Positions 44,801-52,700 of a stretch of DNA of 64,000 nt are shown one piece after another. The DNA is from a virus, in IMG/VR virus record IMGVR_UViG_3300046007_008124, positions 28,078 to 92,077 of that record, one strand, 5' to 3'. The translations under genes were made by a program, and so were the position numbers. Each line of letters starts with the position of its first letter. The stretch's first letter is position 1. Under the pieces are notes generated by a model. The model worked only from the letters and a program-made list of their open reading frames with translations. It ran no database searches and had not been told where the DNA came from.

Positions 44801-45210
44801 TCCTTTATGTTGGAAGACTAAACCCAATCGCAACATTTGCCGATGTAGGTACCGTAATTTGGGGTAACAAAACTCTACAAGTAAGAGAGTCAGCACTTGA
44901 CAGAATCAACGTAAGAAGATTATTGTTACAAGCAAGAAAATTAATTTCAGCTGTATCTGTAAGACTATTGTTTGATCAAAATGATGAACAAGTAAGACAA
45001 GACTTCTTGAATGCGGTTAATCCAATATTAGATGCGATTAGAAGAGATAGAGGTTTATATGACTTTAGAGTTACTGTATCAAGTGATACTGAAGATTTAG
45101 ATAGAAACCAAATGACTGGTAAAATTTATATCAAACCAACAAGGTCTCTTGAATTTATTGACATCACATTCTACATTACACCGACTGGTGCGTCTTTTGA
45201 TGATGTATAA
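41845..45210 (+). CDS. gp18: Tail sheath protein (gp18-like), enlarged
   Basis: An 1121-residue sheath, against 659 in T4. The N-terminus FVSPGVYTSEVDLSFVAQSVGVTTLGIAGET (shortened: FVSPGVYTSEVDLS) and the C-terminal handshake domain (FLNAVNPILDAIRRDRGLYD, then GKIYIKPTRSLEFIDITFYI) are diagnostic of contractile sheaths. The extra length is in the middle: residues about 298-336 are a Thr/Ser/Pro linker (TTTSTTMTPSPTPSASP and TSPTPTPTPVN), followed by additional beta domains (about 340-720) that would sit on the outer surface. It starts a unit and is followed by a terminator. The exposed Thr/Pro tract is a possible glycosylation target. Confidence 0.93.
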   Translation: MATNSKVFVSPGVYTSEVDLSFVAQSVGVTTLGIAGETLKGPAFEPIFVRNYDEYTTYFGGTTPEKFVNTQIPKYEASYIAKAYLQQSNQLFVTRILGLSGYDAGPSWSIVTKANVDPTTVKFNCVSGAVDPSTCEFVCYTAKTLSFVVNFTGCTNGISTISFETSFPNEIESILTEDYEGFDGSISTIDNDIKNLINNVINDVNPLTAQTNNISYFGAIDGDDYDTLATIFSAETNVYDVPSVSGFKNDGTSVNDYTSPFNDAWYYSLFDNVGGGSYSGFSFFTYVDDLFEIIPITTTSTTMTPSPTPSASPVNPCVSPTPLTSPTPTPTPVNIDCWSGSVVGKIYYYEGVSYTDYDDLVIGTLRSRGIATYSDANNPVYEVSNINNVNLDMTGQYVGVLKNPYLPFAINVTNDSGTNFTFETSFSQSDSQYIAKVFGGTNFGKPRQSTPLFLEERFQSLLNYGWRKGFIRGLSSEIVALDSAQSESPQSIGWYLDRYQSPSSPWVVSELRGNKTFNLFKFYTISDGNSANSEVKISFINMSFANRTFDVLVRDYYDVDSNPVVIEKFTNCSMDPSQNNFIAKKIGTLDGEYELNSKYIMVEMNEDAPIDALPCGFDGYTFREYAGVKSPFPVYKTKYDFPGEVIYNPPFGLSSGADDSIRSSGDNIRRTYLGFSNNIGFDTSFFEYKGKRSPLTTCELEGGEWAYRTRGFHMDQFASGITISSGFATSGTPKYYVGAASFSSEPTDINSPYYRLFSRKFTMLVYGGFDGWDIYREYRTNGDRFVLGRQGFLNGACVSDRYPTATGWGAFKQISIGDGTTDYANTDYYAYLLGIKTFANPEAVNINVFVSPGIDYVNNSDLVEATIDMIENERADSLYIATTPDYNMFVPTTTEGDNLIYPQEAVDNLETTGIDSNYTATYYPWVLTRDSVNNTQIYIPATAEVTRNLALTDNIAFPWFAAAGYTRGIVNSIKARKKLTQEDRDVLYVGRLNPIATFADVGTVIWGNKTLQVRESALDRINVRRLLLQARKLISAVSVRLLFDQNDEQVRQDFLNAVNPILDAIRRDRGLYDFRVTVSSDTEDLDRNQMTGKIYIKPTRSLEFIDITFYITPTGASFDDV
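42757..42842 (+). repeat. Thr/Pro linker inside the sheath gene
   Basis: Low-complexity coding tract (ccaacaccaacacca) of the same kind as in the adhesins at 3, 16193 and 16654. Confidence 0.85.
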
Positions 45211-45229
45211 ATAAAAAGTTGATAATTTT

Positions 45230-45262
45230 AAAATGGTGATTAGAAATAGTCACCATTTTTTA
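45230..45262 (+). terminator. Rho-independent terminator after the sheath gene
   Basis: 10-bp stem aaaatggtga / tcaccatttt with a 10-nt loop and a T-rich end. It covers an upstream in-frame ATG at 45233, so that ATG is not the start of the next gene. Confidence 0.85.
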
Positions 45263-45272
45263 TTTTATGTAA

Positions 45273-45280
45273 TATTTATT
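45273..45280 (+). promoter_or_regulatory. TATTTATT promoter-like motif
   Basis: TATTTATT 3 nt before the ATG at 45284; near-leaderless if it is a promoter. Confidence 0.4.
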
Positions 45281-45283
45281 AAT

Positions 45284-46117
45284 ATGAATTATAAAAAAAT
45301 AGTTAGAAGACTACTCAATGAAATAATTGACGAAAAGGAAAATCCGGTAATGAAATATTACGCTTTTGACTGGGATGATAACTTAATGTTTATGCCAACT
45401 AAAATTTATTTAAAAGATAATAATGGTAAAAGTGTTGGTATGTCAACAGAAGATTTTGCTGAATACAGAACTGATATTGGAAAAAAAGATTTTAAATACG
45501 AGGGTCATACTATTGTAGATTTTGATGATAATCCATTTAGAGATTTTAGGGTTACTGGTGATAAAAAATTTTTAGTAGATGCAATGAAAGCACCAATCGG
45601 TCCGGCGTGGTCTGATTTTGTGGAAGCAATTAACAACGGTTCCGTATTTGCAATTATAACCGCAAGAGGTCACACACCATCAGTGTTAAAAGAAGCCGTA
45701 TATAGACTTATTGTTAGTAATAAACACGGACTTGATATGACTAAACTTGTAAAAAATTTAAAAAAATATAGAGAGTTAGCTGACGAAGATGATATGTCTG
45801 ATGATGAGTTAGTAAGAGCTTATTTAGATATGTGTAAATTCCACCCAGTTTCATATGGTGAAGGTTCGGCTACAAATCCAGAACAAGGAAAAATTGATGC
45901 AATGGAGAAATTTGTAAGTTATGTTAAAAGATTATCGCATCAATTACAGAAAAAAGCATTTATGAAAAATAAAATAGGGAATTATTTTACACCATTTATT
46001 GGTTTTTCAGATGATGATGTAAGAAATATAGAAACAATGAAAAAACATTTTGAGAAAAAAGACGATAATATTTTAAAGACTTATTTAACAGCAGGAGGTA
46101 AAAAAAGATTATATTAA
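45284..46117 (+). CDS. HAD-superfamily phosphatase with possible prohead-targeting N-terminus
   Basis: A 277-residue protein. HAD motif I is AFDWDDNLMF (DWDD, with the nucleophile Asp in YYAFDWDDN), motif II is AIITARGHT, and motif IV is GFSDDDVRNIE; a Lys in the helical region before motif IV would serve as motif III. It would dephosphorylate a nucleotide, sugar phosphate or protein. The N-terminus MNYKKIVRRLLNEIIDE resembles that of the protein at 39633, and LNE is a possible prohead-protease cut site, so the enzyme may travel in the virion. The ATG at 45284 is chosen because the upstream ATG at 45233 lies in a terminator stem. Confidence 0.75.
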   Translation: MNYKKIVRRLLNEIIDEKENPVMKYYAFDWDDNLMFMPTKIYLKDNNGKSVGMSTEDFAEYRTDIGKKDFKYEGHTIVDFDDNPFRDFRVTGDKKFLVDAMKAPIGPAWSDFVEAINNGSVFAIITARGHTPSVLKEAVYRLIVSNKHGLDMTKLVKNLKKYRELADEDDMSDDELVRAYLDMCKFHPVSYGEGSATNPEQGKIDAMEKFVSYVKRLSHQLQKKAFMKNKIGNYFTPFIGFSDDDVRNIETMKKHFEKKDDNILKTYLTAGGKKRLY

Positions 46118-46191
46118 TTATTATATAGTTCTTATTATATATAATTAGATAAAAAAAACCAAAGTAAATAGAAAAATTTTTCAATAGCAAA

Positions 46192-46199
46192 TATTTATT
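46192..46199 (+). promoter_or_regulatory. TATTTATT promoter-like motif before the tube gene
   Basis: TATTTATT 40 nt before the ATG at 46240. Confidence 0.48.
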
Positions 46200-46239
46200 G
46201 AAATAAAACAATAAAATAAAAAATTAAAAAATAGAAATT

Positions 46240-46728
46240 ATGGCTGATTTATTAATGAAAATGCCTATTCCTTACGAACCGAAACGTAACAATAGATGGA
46301 TTTTAAGATTCCCTTCATCATTAGGAATTAATGAATGGTACGTTGAAAGTACGTCAAGACCTAAATTAAGTATTAACTCCGTTAAGATACCATTCTTAAA
46401 CACTGAAACGTATGTTGCTGGTAACTTTACATGGGGTGAACTAGCTGTAACATTTAGAGACCCAATTGGTCCTTCAGCAACACAAGCCGTTATGGAATGG
46501 ATTAGAACTTGTGCTGAGTCTGTTACCGGTCGTATGGGTTATGCTGCTGGTTATAAGAAAAATGTTGACCTTGAAATGTTGGACCCAACTGGAGTTGTTG
46601 TTGAGAAATGGATTTTAGAAGGTGCCTGGTTAAAAGGGTATGATGGTGGATCACTTAAATATGGTGGTGATGAGATTGCAACAATTTCTTCAACCATTGT
46701 AATGGACAGATGTATCTTGGTTTACTGA
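46240..46728 (+). CDS. gp19: Tail tube protein (gp19-like)
   Basis: A 162-residue protein, nearly the same length as T4 gp19 (163). Typical tube features: NRWILRFPSSLGINEWYVESTSRPKL at the start (the PSSLGI and RPKL parts line the family's first hairpin), WGELAVTFRDPIGPSATQAVMEWI in the middle and LEMLDPTGVVVEKWILEGAW near the end. It stacks as hexamers inside the sheath. It is a single-gene unit with a promoter-like motif and its own terminator, which fits the need for many copies. Confidence 0.92.
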   Translation: MADLLMKMPIPYEPKRNNRWILRFPSSLGINEWYVESTSRPKLSINSVKIPFLNTETYVAGNFTWGELAVTFRDPIGPSATQAVMEWIRTCAESVTGRMGYAAGYKKNVDLEMLDPTGVVVEKWILEGAWLKGYDGGSLKYGGDEIATISSTIVMDRCILVY

Positions 46729-46758
46729 TTTTTTTAGAAAAAATTTACTTTTAATATT

Positions 46759-46792
46759 AACCGCATATCTTTAATTAGTATGCGGTTTTTTT
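46759..46792 (+). terminator. Rho-independent terminator after the tube gene
   Basis: 9-bp stem aaccgcata / tatgcggtt with an 11-nt loop, then a T run. Confidence 0.88.
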
Positions 46793-46822
46793 ATGCTATA
46801 AAATAATAATAAAAATAAAATT

Positions 46823-47587
46823 ATGGAACAAGATTTAGTAAATTATGGACAACAAAATTTTAACTTACCACACGATATTATTCAGTTACCGTCTGGTGGT
46901 ATTTTTTATAAGTCAAAAAAGAAATCAATTAAAGTTGGTTATTTAACTGCCACTGATGAAAATATATTAGCAAATATTGATGGTAAAAAATCAATTAGAG
47001 AAGCTATTGTTGTACCATTATTAAGAAATAAAATTTATGAACCAGAAATTAGACCGGAAGAATTGTTAGAGGGTGATGTTGAAGCCGTTTTACTATTTTT
47101 AAGAAATACATCTTTTGGTCCGGAATATAAGTTAAATTTAACTGATCCTAAAACAAATCAACCATTTGAAGCATCAATTATGTTAGATGAGTTAAATATC
47201 AAACAACCAAAAATTCAACCAAATGAAGATGGTTTATTTGAAACAAAATTACCAATGTCAGGTTCAGTCGTTAAATTAAAACTATTAAGTCTAATGGATA
47301 CAATAGCCATTGATAATATTGTTGATATGTACCCAAAAGGTTATATCGCACCAACTGTTACAACAAGATTAAATAGAATGGTTGTAGAAATTGATGGAAA
47401 TACAAATAAAGAAGACATAGCAAAATTTTGTCAAAATATGTTGATTGGCGATTCAAAACACATTAGAAAGTTTATGAACGAAAATGAACCAAAATTAGAC
47501 CTAAACAGAAAAGTTATAGCCCCGTCTGGAGAAGAGGTAGATGTTCAAATCGCCTTTGGGGTTGAATTTTTTCGGCCTTTCTTCTAA
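46823..47587 (+). CDS. Baseplate/tail assembly chaperone (gp26-like)
   Basis: A 254-residue protein of the T4 gp26-type family (T4 baseplate protein family). Visible: DIIQLPSGGIFYKSKKKSIKVGYL (PSGGIFY is the family hallmark), the TATDENILAN and PLLRNKI segments, and EELLEGDVEAVLLFLRNTSFGPEY. It sits between the tube and the tape measure, the place of tail assembly chaperones (lambda gpG/gpGT). It ends FFRPFF at a site where a +1 frameshift would fuse it to the frame at 47541. No separate promoter motif; it follows the tube terminator. Confidence 0.78.
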   Translation: MEQDLVNYGQQNFNLPHDIIQLPSGGIFYKSKKKSIKVGYLTATDENILANIDGKKSIREAIVVPLLRNKIYEPEIRPEELLEGDVEAVLLFLRNTSFGPEYKLNLTDPKTNQPFEASIMLDELNIKQPKIQPNEDGLFETKLPMSGSVVKLKLLSLMDTIAIDNIVDMYPKGYIAPTVTTRLNRMVVEIDGNTNKEDIAKFCQNMLIGDSKHIRKFMNENEPKLDLNRKVIAPSGEEVDVQIAFGVEFFRPFF

Positions 47588-47732
47588 CTACATTAAATTT
47601 TTAAACGAAGAATTCTACTATCTTTCCAAGTTTTTAAGAACACAATACTCTGAGTTCTTAACAATACCAACGTATATTAGAAAATTTTTATTAAATAAAA
47701 TTATAGAGGATCTTAAAATAGAAAAACCTTAA
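47541..47732 (+). CDS. Second tail chaperone frame (gp51/gpT-like), likely made by +1 frameshift
   Basis: The frame overlaps the gp26-like gene by 47 nt in the +1 register. Its informative part, GLSSNYIKFLNEEFYYLSKF and then LTIPTYIRKFLLNKIIEDL, starts exactly after TTT TTT C at 47567-47573. Slippage of Phe-tRNA from TTT (47570-47572) to TTC (47571-47573), with the rare Arg codon CGG next, would join ...GVEFF to GLSSNY. The alternative is independent initiation at the ATG at 47541, preceded by gaagagg, one of the few Shine-Dalgarno-like sequences here. Either way it resembles the small helical gp51/gpT-type partner. Confidence 0.68.
   Translation: MFKSPLGLNFFGLSSNYIKFLNEEFYYLSKFLRTQYSEFLTIPTYIRKFLLNKIIEDLKIEKP
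47567..47575 (+). promoter_or_regulatory. Candidate +1 ribosomal frameshift site
   Basis: TTT TTT CGG in the gp26-like frame. A +1 slip gives TTT TTC GGC, with better codon-anticodon pairing for Phe-tRNA (GAA). CGG is a rare codon in this AT-rich genome, which would favour a pause. Confidence 0.55.
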
Positions 47733-47739
47733 GATTTGG

Positions 47740-47747
47740 TATTTATA
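47740..47747 (+). promoter_or_regulatory. TATTTATA promoter-like motif
   Basis: TATTTATA 16 nt before the tape measure ATG at 47764. Confidence 0.5.
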
Positions 47748-47763
47748 TTAAAATAACATTATT

Positions 47764-49740
47764 ATGTTTGCTGGAGGAAAAAAAGGTAAAGAATATCAAA
47801 AAAAGGAAGATTTAGAAAAAGCTTATGATGAGTTAACAAAACAAAAAGAAGCTCTAGAAGAAAAAATTTCTGATTCAAAAGAAAAAGAGGAAACAGTAGT
47901 TGCTAGTAATGCCTATGAGGTTGGTAACTTTGCTATAGGTATTACTGACGCGGCAAATGTAGGTAAAATATTAGAATCAGCATTTAAAGGTGTTGCTAAA
48001 AATTTTAATCCTGCAAATTTACAAAAAGATATTGAAGCCTTAACAAAACAAGCTCAAGACTTAGGTAATAATATGGGTATTGGTTCAGCTAGAGCCGGTG
48101 AGTTTAGGTCTATGATTGCCAATGCCGTTCCGGATATGGTTAGGCTTGGAATGACAGAACAGGAAGCTTTAAAAGTTTTTGAAAATGTACCAAAAAGTTT
48201 AGGTGTTAACACAACACTAGCAAAGGAAACAGTTGTTGAACTTGGGGCCGCATCAAAAATATCTGGTACTGATGCTGGAGAACTTGCAAACAAATTTAAA
48301 AATGTTGGTTTTAATTTGGATCAAGTTGGTAATAAGATGGCTGATGTTGCAAATTACGCAAAAGGTGTTGGTGTAAATGTTAATGCAGTAACAAAAGGTG
48401 TTGTTGATAATATTGGAAAGTTAAACACAATGAATTTTGAGGGAGGTCTTAAAGGTCTTACCAAAATGGTAGCACAATCAGAGATGTTGGGTATTAATAT
48501 GTCAAATGTTTTAAACAAAGCGGACGAATTAATGAATCCAGAAAGTGCTATTGAATTTTCATCAGCATTACAAAGACTTGGTGTTCAATCAAGTGCATTA
48601 CTAGATCCTTTATCAGCTATGGATATGGCATTAAATGACCCTGCTGCACTCCAAAATGAGATGGTTAAAATCTCACAACAGTTTACAAGGTTAAAAGCAG
48701 ACGGTTCAGGTTTTGAAATACTACCAGGTGCTAAATTACAACTTAAAGAAGTTGCGAAACAACTAGGTATGAATGCCGATGAATTGGCTAACATGGCAAT
48801 TAAGAGTTCGGATCTTGATATGAAAATGAGTAAAATCAGATTCCCTGGTTTTGCCGCATCAGAAGAAGATAGAACGTTAATTGCTAATATGTCACAAATG
48901 AAAGATGGTAAAGCCGTCGTTCAAATTAAAGACGAAGCTGGTCAAATGAAGGAAGTTGATGTTGAAAACTTAACCGCTGAACAATTAGAAGCACTTAAAA
49001 AAGACCAAGCAGATCAAAATAAATCAGCAGAAGAAATTGCAAGAGACCAATTATCCGTATTAGAAAAAATAAATGCAAATATTTCTGGAGCCCAAGGTGC
49101 AATGAGAATGGGTATAGCTAGTTCAGGTCCATTACAAAGAATGACAGATGCTTCTTATAAAATACAAGAAGCAACAACAAGAGGTTTTGGTGAACAAGTA
49201 ACAACAGAAGGTGTTAGAAATTTTGCCGCTGGAACTATGGGTGATGTTGAAAAAGGTATTGTAAATTTAGCAACAGGTGAAATTAATTTAGAAAATTTAA
49301 AATCAGCCTTAGGTGAGTTTGCAAATATACCAAGTAAAATTTTAGATGGTATAGAAAAAGCCGCAGGAGGGATTAAAGCAGGTGCTGTTAAAGCATATGT
49401 TGAAGGTTCATACGGAGTTCAAGAAACGTATAGTGAAGTAAGTGGAAAAAAACCAGAAAAACCAACAGTAGAAAATAGTACTGTTATACAAGGTGTTGAA
49501 GATTTAACTAATAAAATTAAAGAAGGTTATAGTAATGTAAAACAATTTTTAGGTATTGAAACAAAGACTGATGTTAATGTTAATGTTAAAACAGATCAAA
49601 ATGTTGGAAATATGACAGACCAACAGAAATCTACTATTACTGACGAGATTGTAAAATGGTTTTCTGACAATAACAATATAACATCTGTTTATAATAAAAT
49701 GTTAGAAGTTAATAAAGGTGATATGCCAAGTAAGCCTTAA
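47764..49740 (+). CDS. Tail tape measure protein
   Basis: A 658-residue, almost wholly helical protein. An N-terminal coiled coil (KKEDLEKAYDELTKQKEALEEKI) is followed by long Ala/Gly/Leu-rich helices (GAASKISGTDAGELANKF, NYAKGVGVNVNAVTKGV, ALQRLGVQSSALLDPLSAMD) and a glycine/alanine-rich stretch with weak hydrophobic character (about 520-550). Order tube - chaperones - tape measure - baseplate is the standard one. The length would set a tail slightly longer than that of T4 (gp29, 590 residues). Identification is by composition and position rather than a motif. Confidence 0.85.
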   Translation: MFAGGKKGKEYQKKEDLEKAYDELTKQKEALEEKISDSKEKEETVVASNAYEVGNFAIGITDAANVGKILESAFKGVAKNFNPANLQKDIEALTKQAQDLGNNMGIGSARAGEFRSMIANAVPDMVRLGMTEQEALKVFENVPKSLGVNTTLAKETVVELGAASKISGTDAGELANKFKNVGFNLDQVGNKMADVANYAKGVGVNVNAVTKGVVDNIGKLNTMNFEGGLKGLTKMVAQSEMLGINMSNVLNKADELMNPESAIEFSSALQRLGVQSSALLDPLSAMDMALNDPAALQNEMVKISQQFTRLKADGSGFEILPGAKLQLKEVAKQLGMNADELANMAIKSSDLDMKMSKIRFPGFAASEEDRTLIANMSQMKDGKAVVQIKDEAGQMKEVDVENLTAEQLEALKKDQADQNKSAEEIARDQLSVLEKINANISGAQGAMRMGIASSGPLQRMTDASYKIQEATTRGFGEQVTTEGVRNFAAGTMGDVEKGIVNLATGEINLENLKSALGEFANIPSKILDGIEKAAGGIKAGAVKAYVEGSYGVQETYSEVSGKKPEKPTVENSTVIQGVEDLTNKIKEGYSNVKQFLGIETKTDVNVNVKTDQNVGNMTDQQKSTITDEIVKWFSDNNNITSVYNKMLEVNKGDMPSKP

Positions 49741-49757
49741 TAAAAATATTTTTTTTG

Positions 49758-49765
49758 TATTTATA
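49758..49765 (+). promoter_or_regulatory. TATTTATA promoter-like motif
   Basis: TATTTATA 7 nt before the ATG at 49773. Confidence 0.45.
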
Positions 49766-49772
49766 AAATAAA

Positions 49773-52700
49773 ATGTCAGAGAGTACTTTATCATTTGCAT
49801 CATCCTCAAGTTTCAGAAACCAACTAATGGTTAGAAACTTGAAACCTTATACTGTACCTGGTGTTTTTTCACCACCAAGTAGTAATGTAAATTATGAAAC
49901 AAATTTGACAGTATCTAGTGTTATTGACTCACCAGATACTTTAATTTCATCAAACAATTTTGCAAATACATTATATCCATTAAATGAGTATGGACCTGAT
50001 GGTGGATTTGAAGGTAAATATTCATTACCTGCTGCACCATATCCGGTTGAATCTAATTCAGGTCCGTATAGTCCAAATGACACACAACTTGATATTATTA
50101 ATGAATTTTTTATTGATGCAGCTTATGTACAGAATATTTATGGTCCGGAAGGCGGATATAATGATTTAGTTGTTATTACCGATGTTGTTGGTAATCCTAA
50201 ACTATACCAACCATATTGGGACCCATCATCATTTGTCGCATCATCATATTCAACTTATGATTTAATATTTAGTCAAAACCCAACCGGTTCAAACGGACCC
50301 TTATCGCAGGATACTTATCTTGCTAGACTTGGAGCTAGTACTTTAAAAAGTTTGTTTGAAGAAAGAATTGCAGCAGAAATTACACAGAATACAATTGGTA
50401 GAGTAAATTTAGATTCGTTACAAGATCCGTTTACTGCAACACTAGTTGCTAGTGGTAAAGAACCTTTTGTTGAAAAAAATTGGAAAATTACAGAACCAGA
50501 AAATCCATTAGGCGCTGCAGTATCATTAGGAAATAGATTGAGTGGTACGTATTTCCCAGTTTCGTTAATTCCAGGTGACTATTTCAATGGAACGGAAATA
50601 CAAGCACCTAGACTTGAGAAAGCACTTGAAGTTATTAATCCGTTAACTGGCGGACTATTAGGACCAGTTTTAGATGTTTTTAGAAATCCGTCTGAAACAT
50701 TTGTTGCTAATACCGGTAACGGACAAAGATCAATATTATTTTCTACATTAGATTATAACAAATATAGACCAAAATACACAAGAGGACCAATACAATCAAT
50801 AACAACTGGTCTTGATAGAATTTTAGATCCGGATAAACCAAATACAGGTGGTTATTATGTTGGTAGCCCACAAGCGGAACCATCAAGAATTGATTCACCG
50901 GCAAATCAAGTTCCAGTTGGTCCTGGTGGTAAACAACTTACAACAATTGTTTATGGACCACAAGAATTGGGTATATTATATGAAGGTAACCAAAATAAAA
51001 TACAAAATGGATTGGCCGGAAAATCTTTAACCGATGGCGGTGGTATTGCCGGACAGTTTGTTTGGACATCACCAAAATATAAACCAAATGCTGGTTTTAA
51101 AGTAGGTGTTGGAGGAAAAGTAACCGAACAAGATAAAGAATATGAAGTTGTTAAAACAGATTATGAAAAATATCAATCAACAGATATTAATTTTAAGGAA
51201 GGTTCAATATTAGATCAAACACAAAGATTAATAAATTCTGCTGATAACGTACAAGGTGGTACAAGATTAAAACACGTTGGTAATGCAATTAACCAGGTAT
51301 CAAAAGTATTTAATGATGGTTATAAAGAAATAACAAAAGGCTCAAAAGTACTATCATATAAAAATGATTCTGATGGTACTGAAGCTGGAATTGAATATTG
51401 TAGAATTTTTACAAAAGATACGCCGTATTTCACATATGCTGATTTACAAAAAAGTGATGGTATTACAAAATCAGGTAGAAAATTCTCATATTCAGTATTT
51501 GATAATACATATAATTTAAATATTGCACCATTAAAAAATCCAGGTTCAACAAATATAGTTGACAATAAAGTTAAAAAATATATGTTCTCAATTGAGAACT
51601 TAGCTTGGAGGACATCAGATAGACCTGGTTATACTTATGATGATTTACCGGTTTGTGAAAGAGGACCAAATGGTGGTAGAATAATGTGGTTCCCCCCATA
51701 TAGCTTAACTTTTAGTGATGATAGTTCACCACAATTTAATCCAACAACATTTTTAGGAAGACCAGAACCAATTTATACTTATAAAAATACAACAAGAAAA
51801 GGTAGTATAAGTTGGAAAATGATTGTTGACCACCCTGCGGTAATGAATACAATTGTACAGAAACAATTAAAAAACATACCAAAAGAAAGAGTTGATTCTA
51901 TGTTAGATTCATTTTTTGCTGGATGTTTAAAATATGATTTATATGAATTAGGTATTAAATTTAATACAATACCAACAAGAGATTTATTTACTTACCAACA
52001 AGTATTAAACAACCCAAGATTGACAGCTGAAGAACTTGGACAAGTTGCTTTTGAAATACCACAAACACCTGAAAGCTCAACAGTAACACAAGGTAGCGGT
52101 ACAAACTCCGATAATAGTAATAATGCAAATTCAACAACAAGCACCGTTCAAAATCAAACCTCAACAGAATTAGTCGCAACACAAGACTTAGATAAGTTTG
52201 TAGGATATGGTTGGTATTTTGATAATAATTCACCAAATTCAAGAACAGGAGCCAACACATATGGACCAACAGCAACAAACGATTTTGATTTTTGGTATGA
52301 AGGATATATGGGTAGAAAAAATGTAGAATATGTAAATAATGCACCAGAAAAAGCTTATTTAACAAATGATATAACAGAAGGACCAAGAGGTGGTGTAATA
52401 ACATATAATGGTGCTGTTAAAGAATATACAAGATCTGCAATTCCAGATTTTTTTACTCAAGTTGTTGAAGGTAACTTTTCCGTATTAAAAGGTGGGTTTC
52501 TTGAAAAAGTTAGAGAAATATTAACCCAAGGTGGTAAAATAGAAATTGATTTAGTTGGTTCAGCTTCAGCAACAGCTAGTGTTCAGTATAATGTTGACAT
52601 ATCAAAAAGAAGAAATGATTCTGTATTAAAATGGTTAGGAAAACAAGAAGTATCTGGAAAAACAATACAAAATTATATTGACGATAAAAGCCTTATTTTA

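Noticed and set aside
45233-45283. Upstream ATG at 45233 as the start of the HAD gene
   Set aside because: It lies in the stem of a terminator and gives a hydrophobic leader unlike the rest. The ATG at 45284 follows a promoter-like motif and gives the KIVRRLLNE N-terminus.
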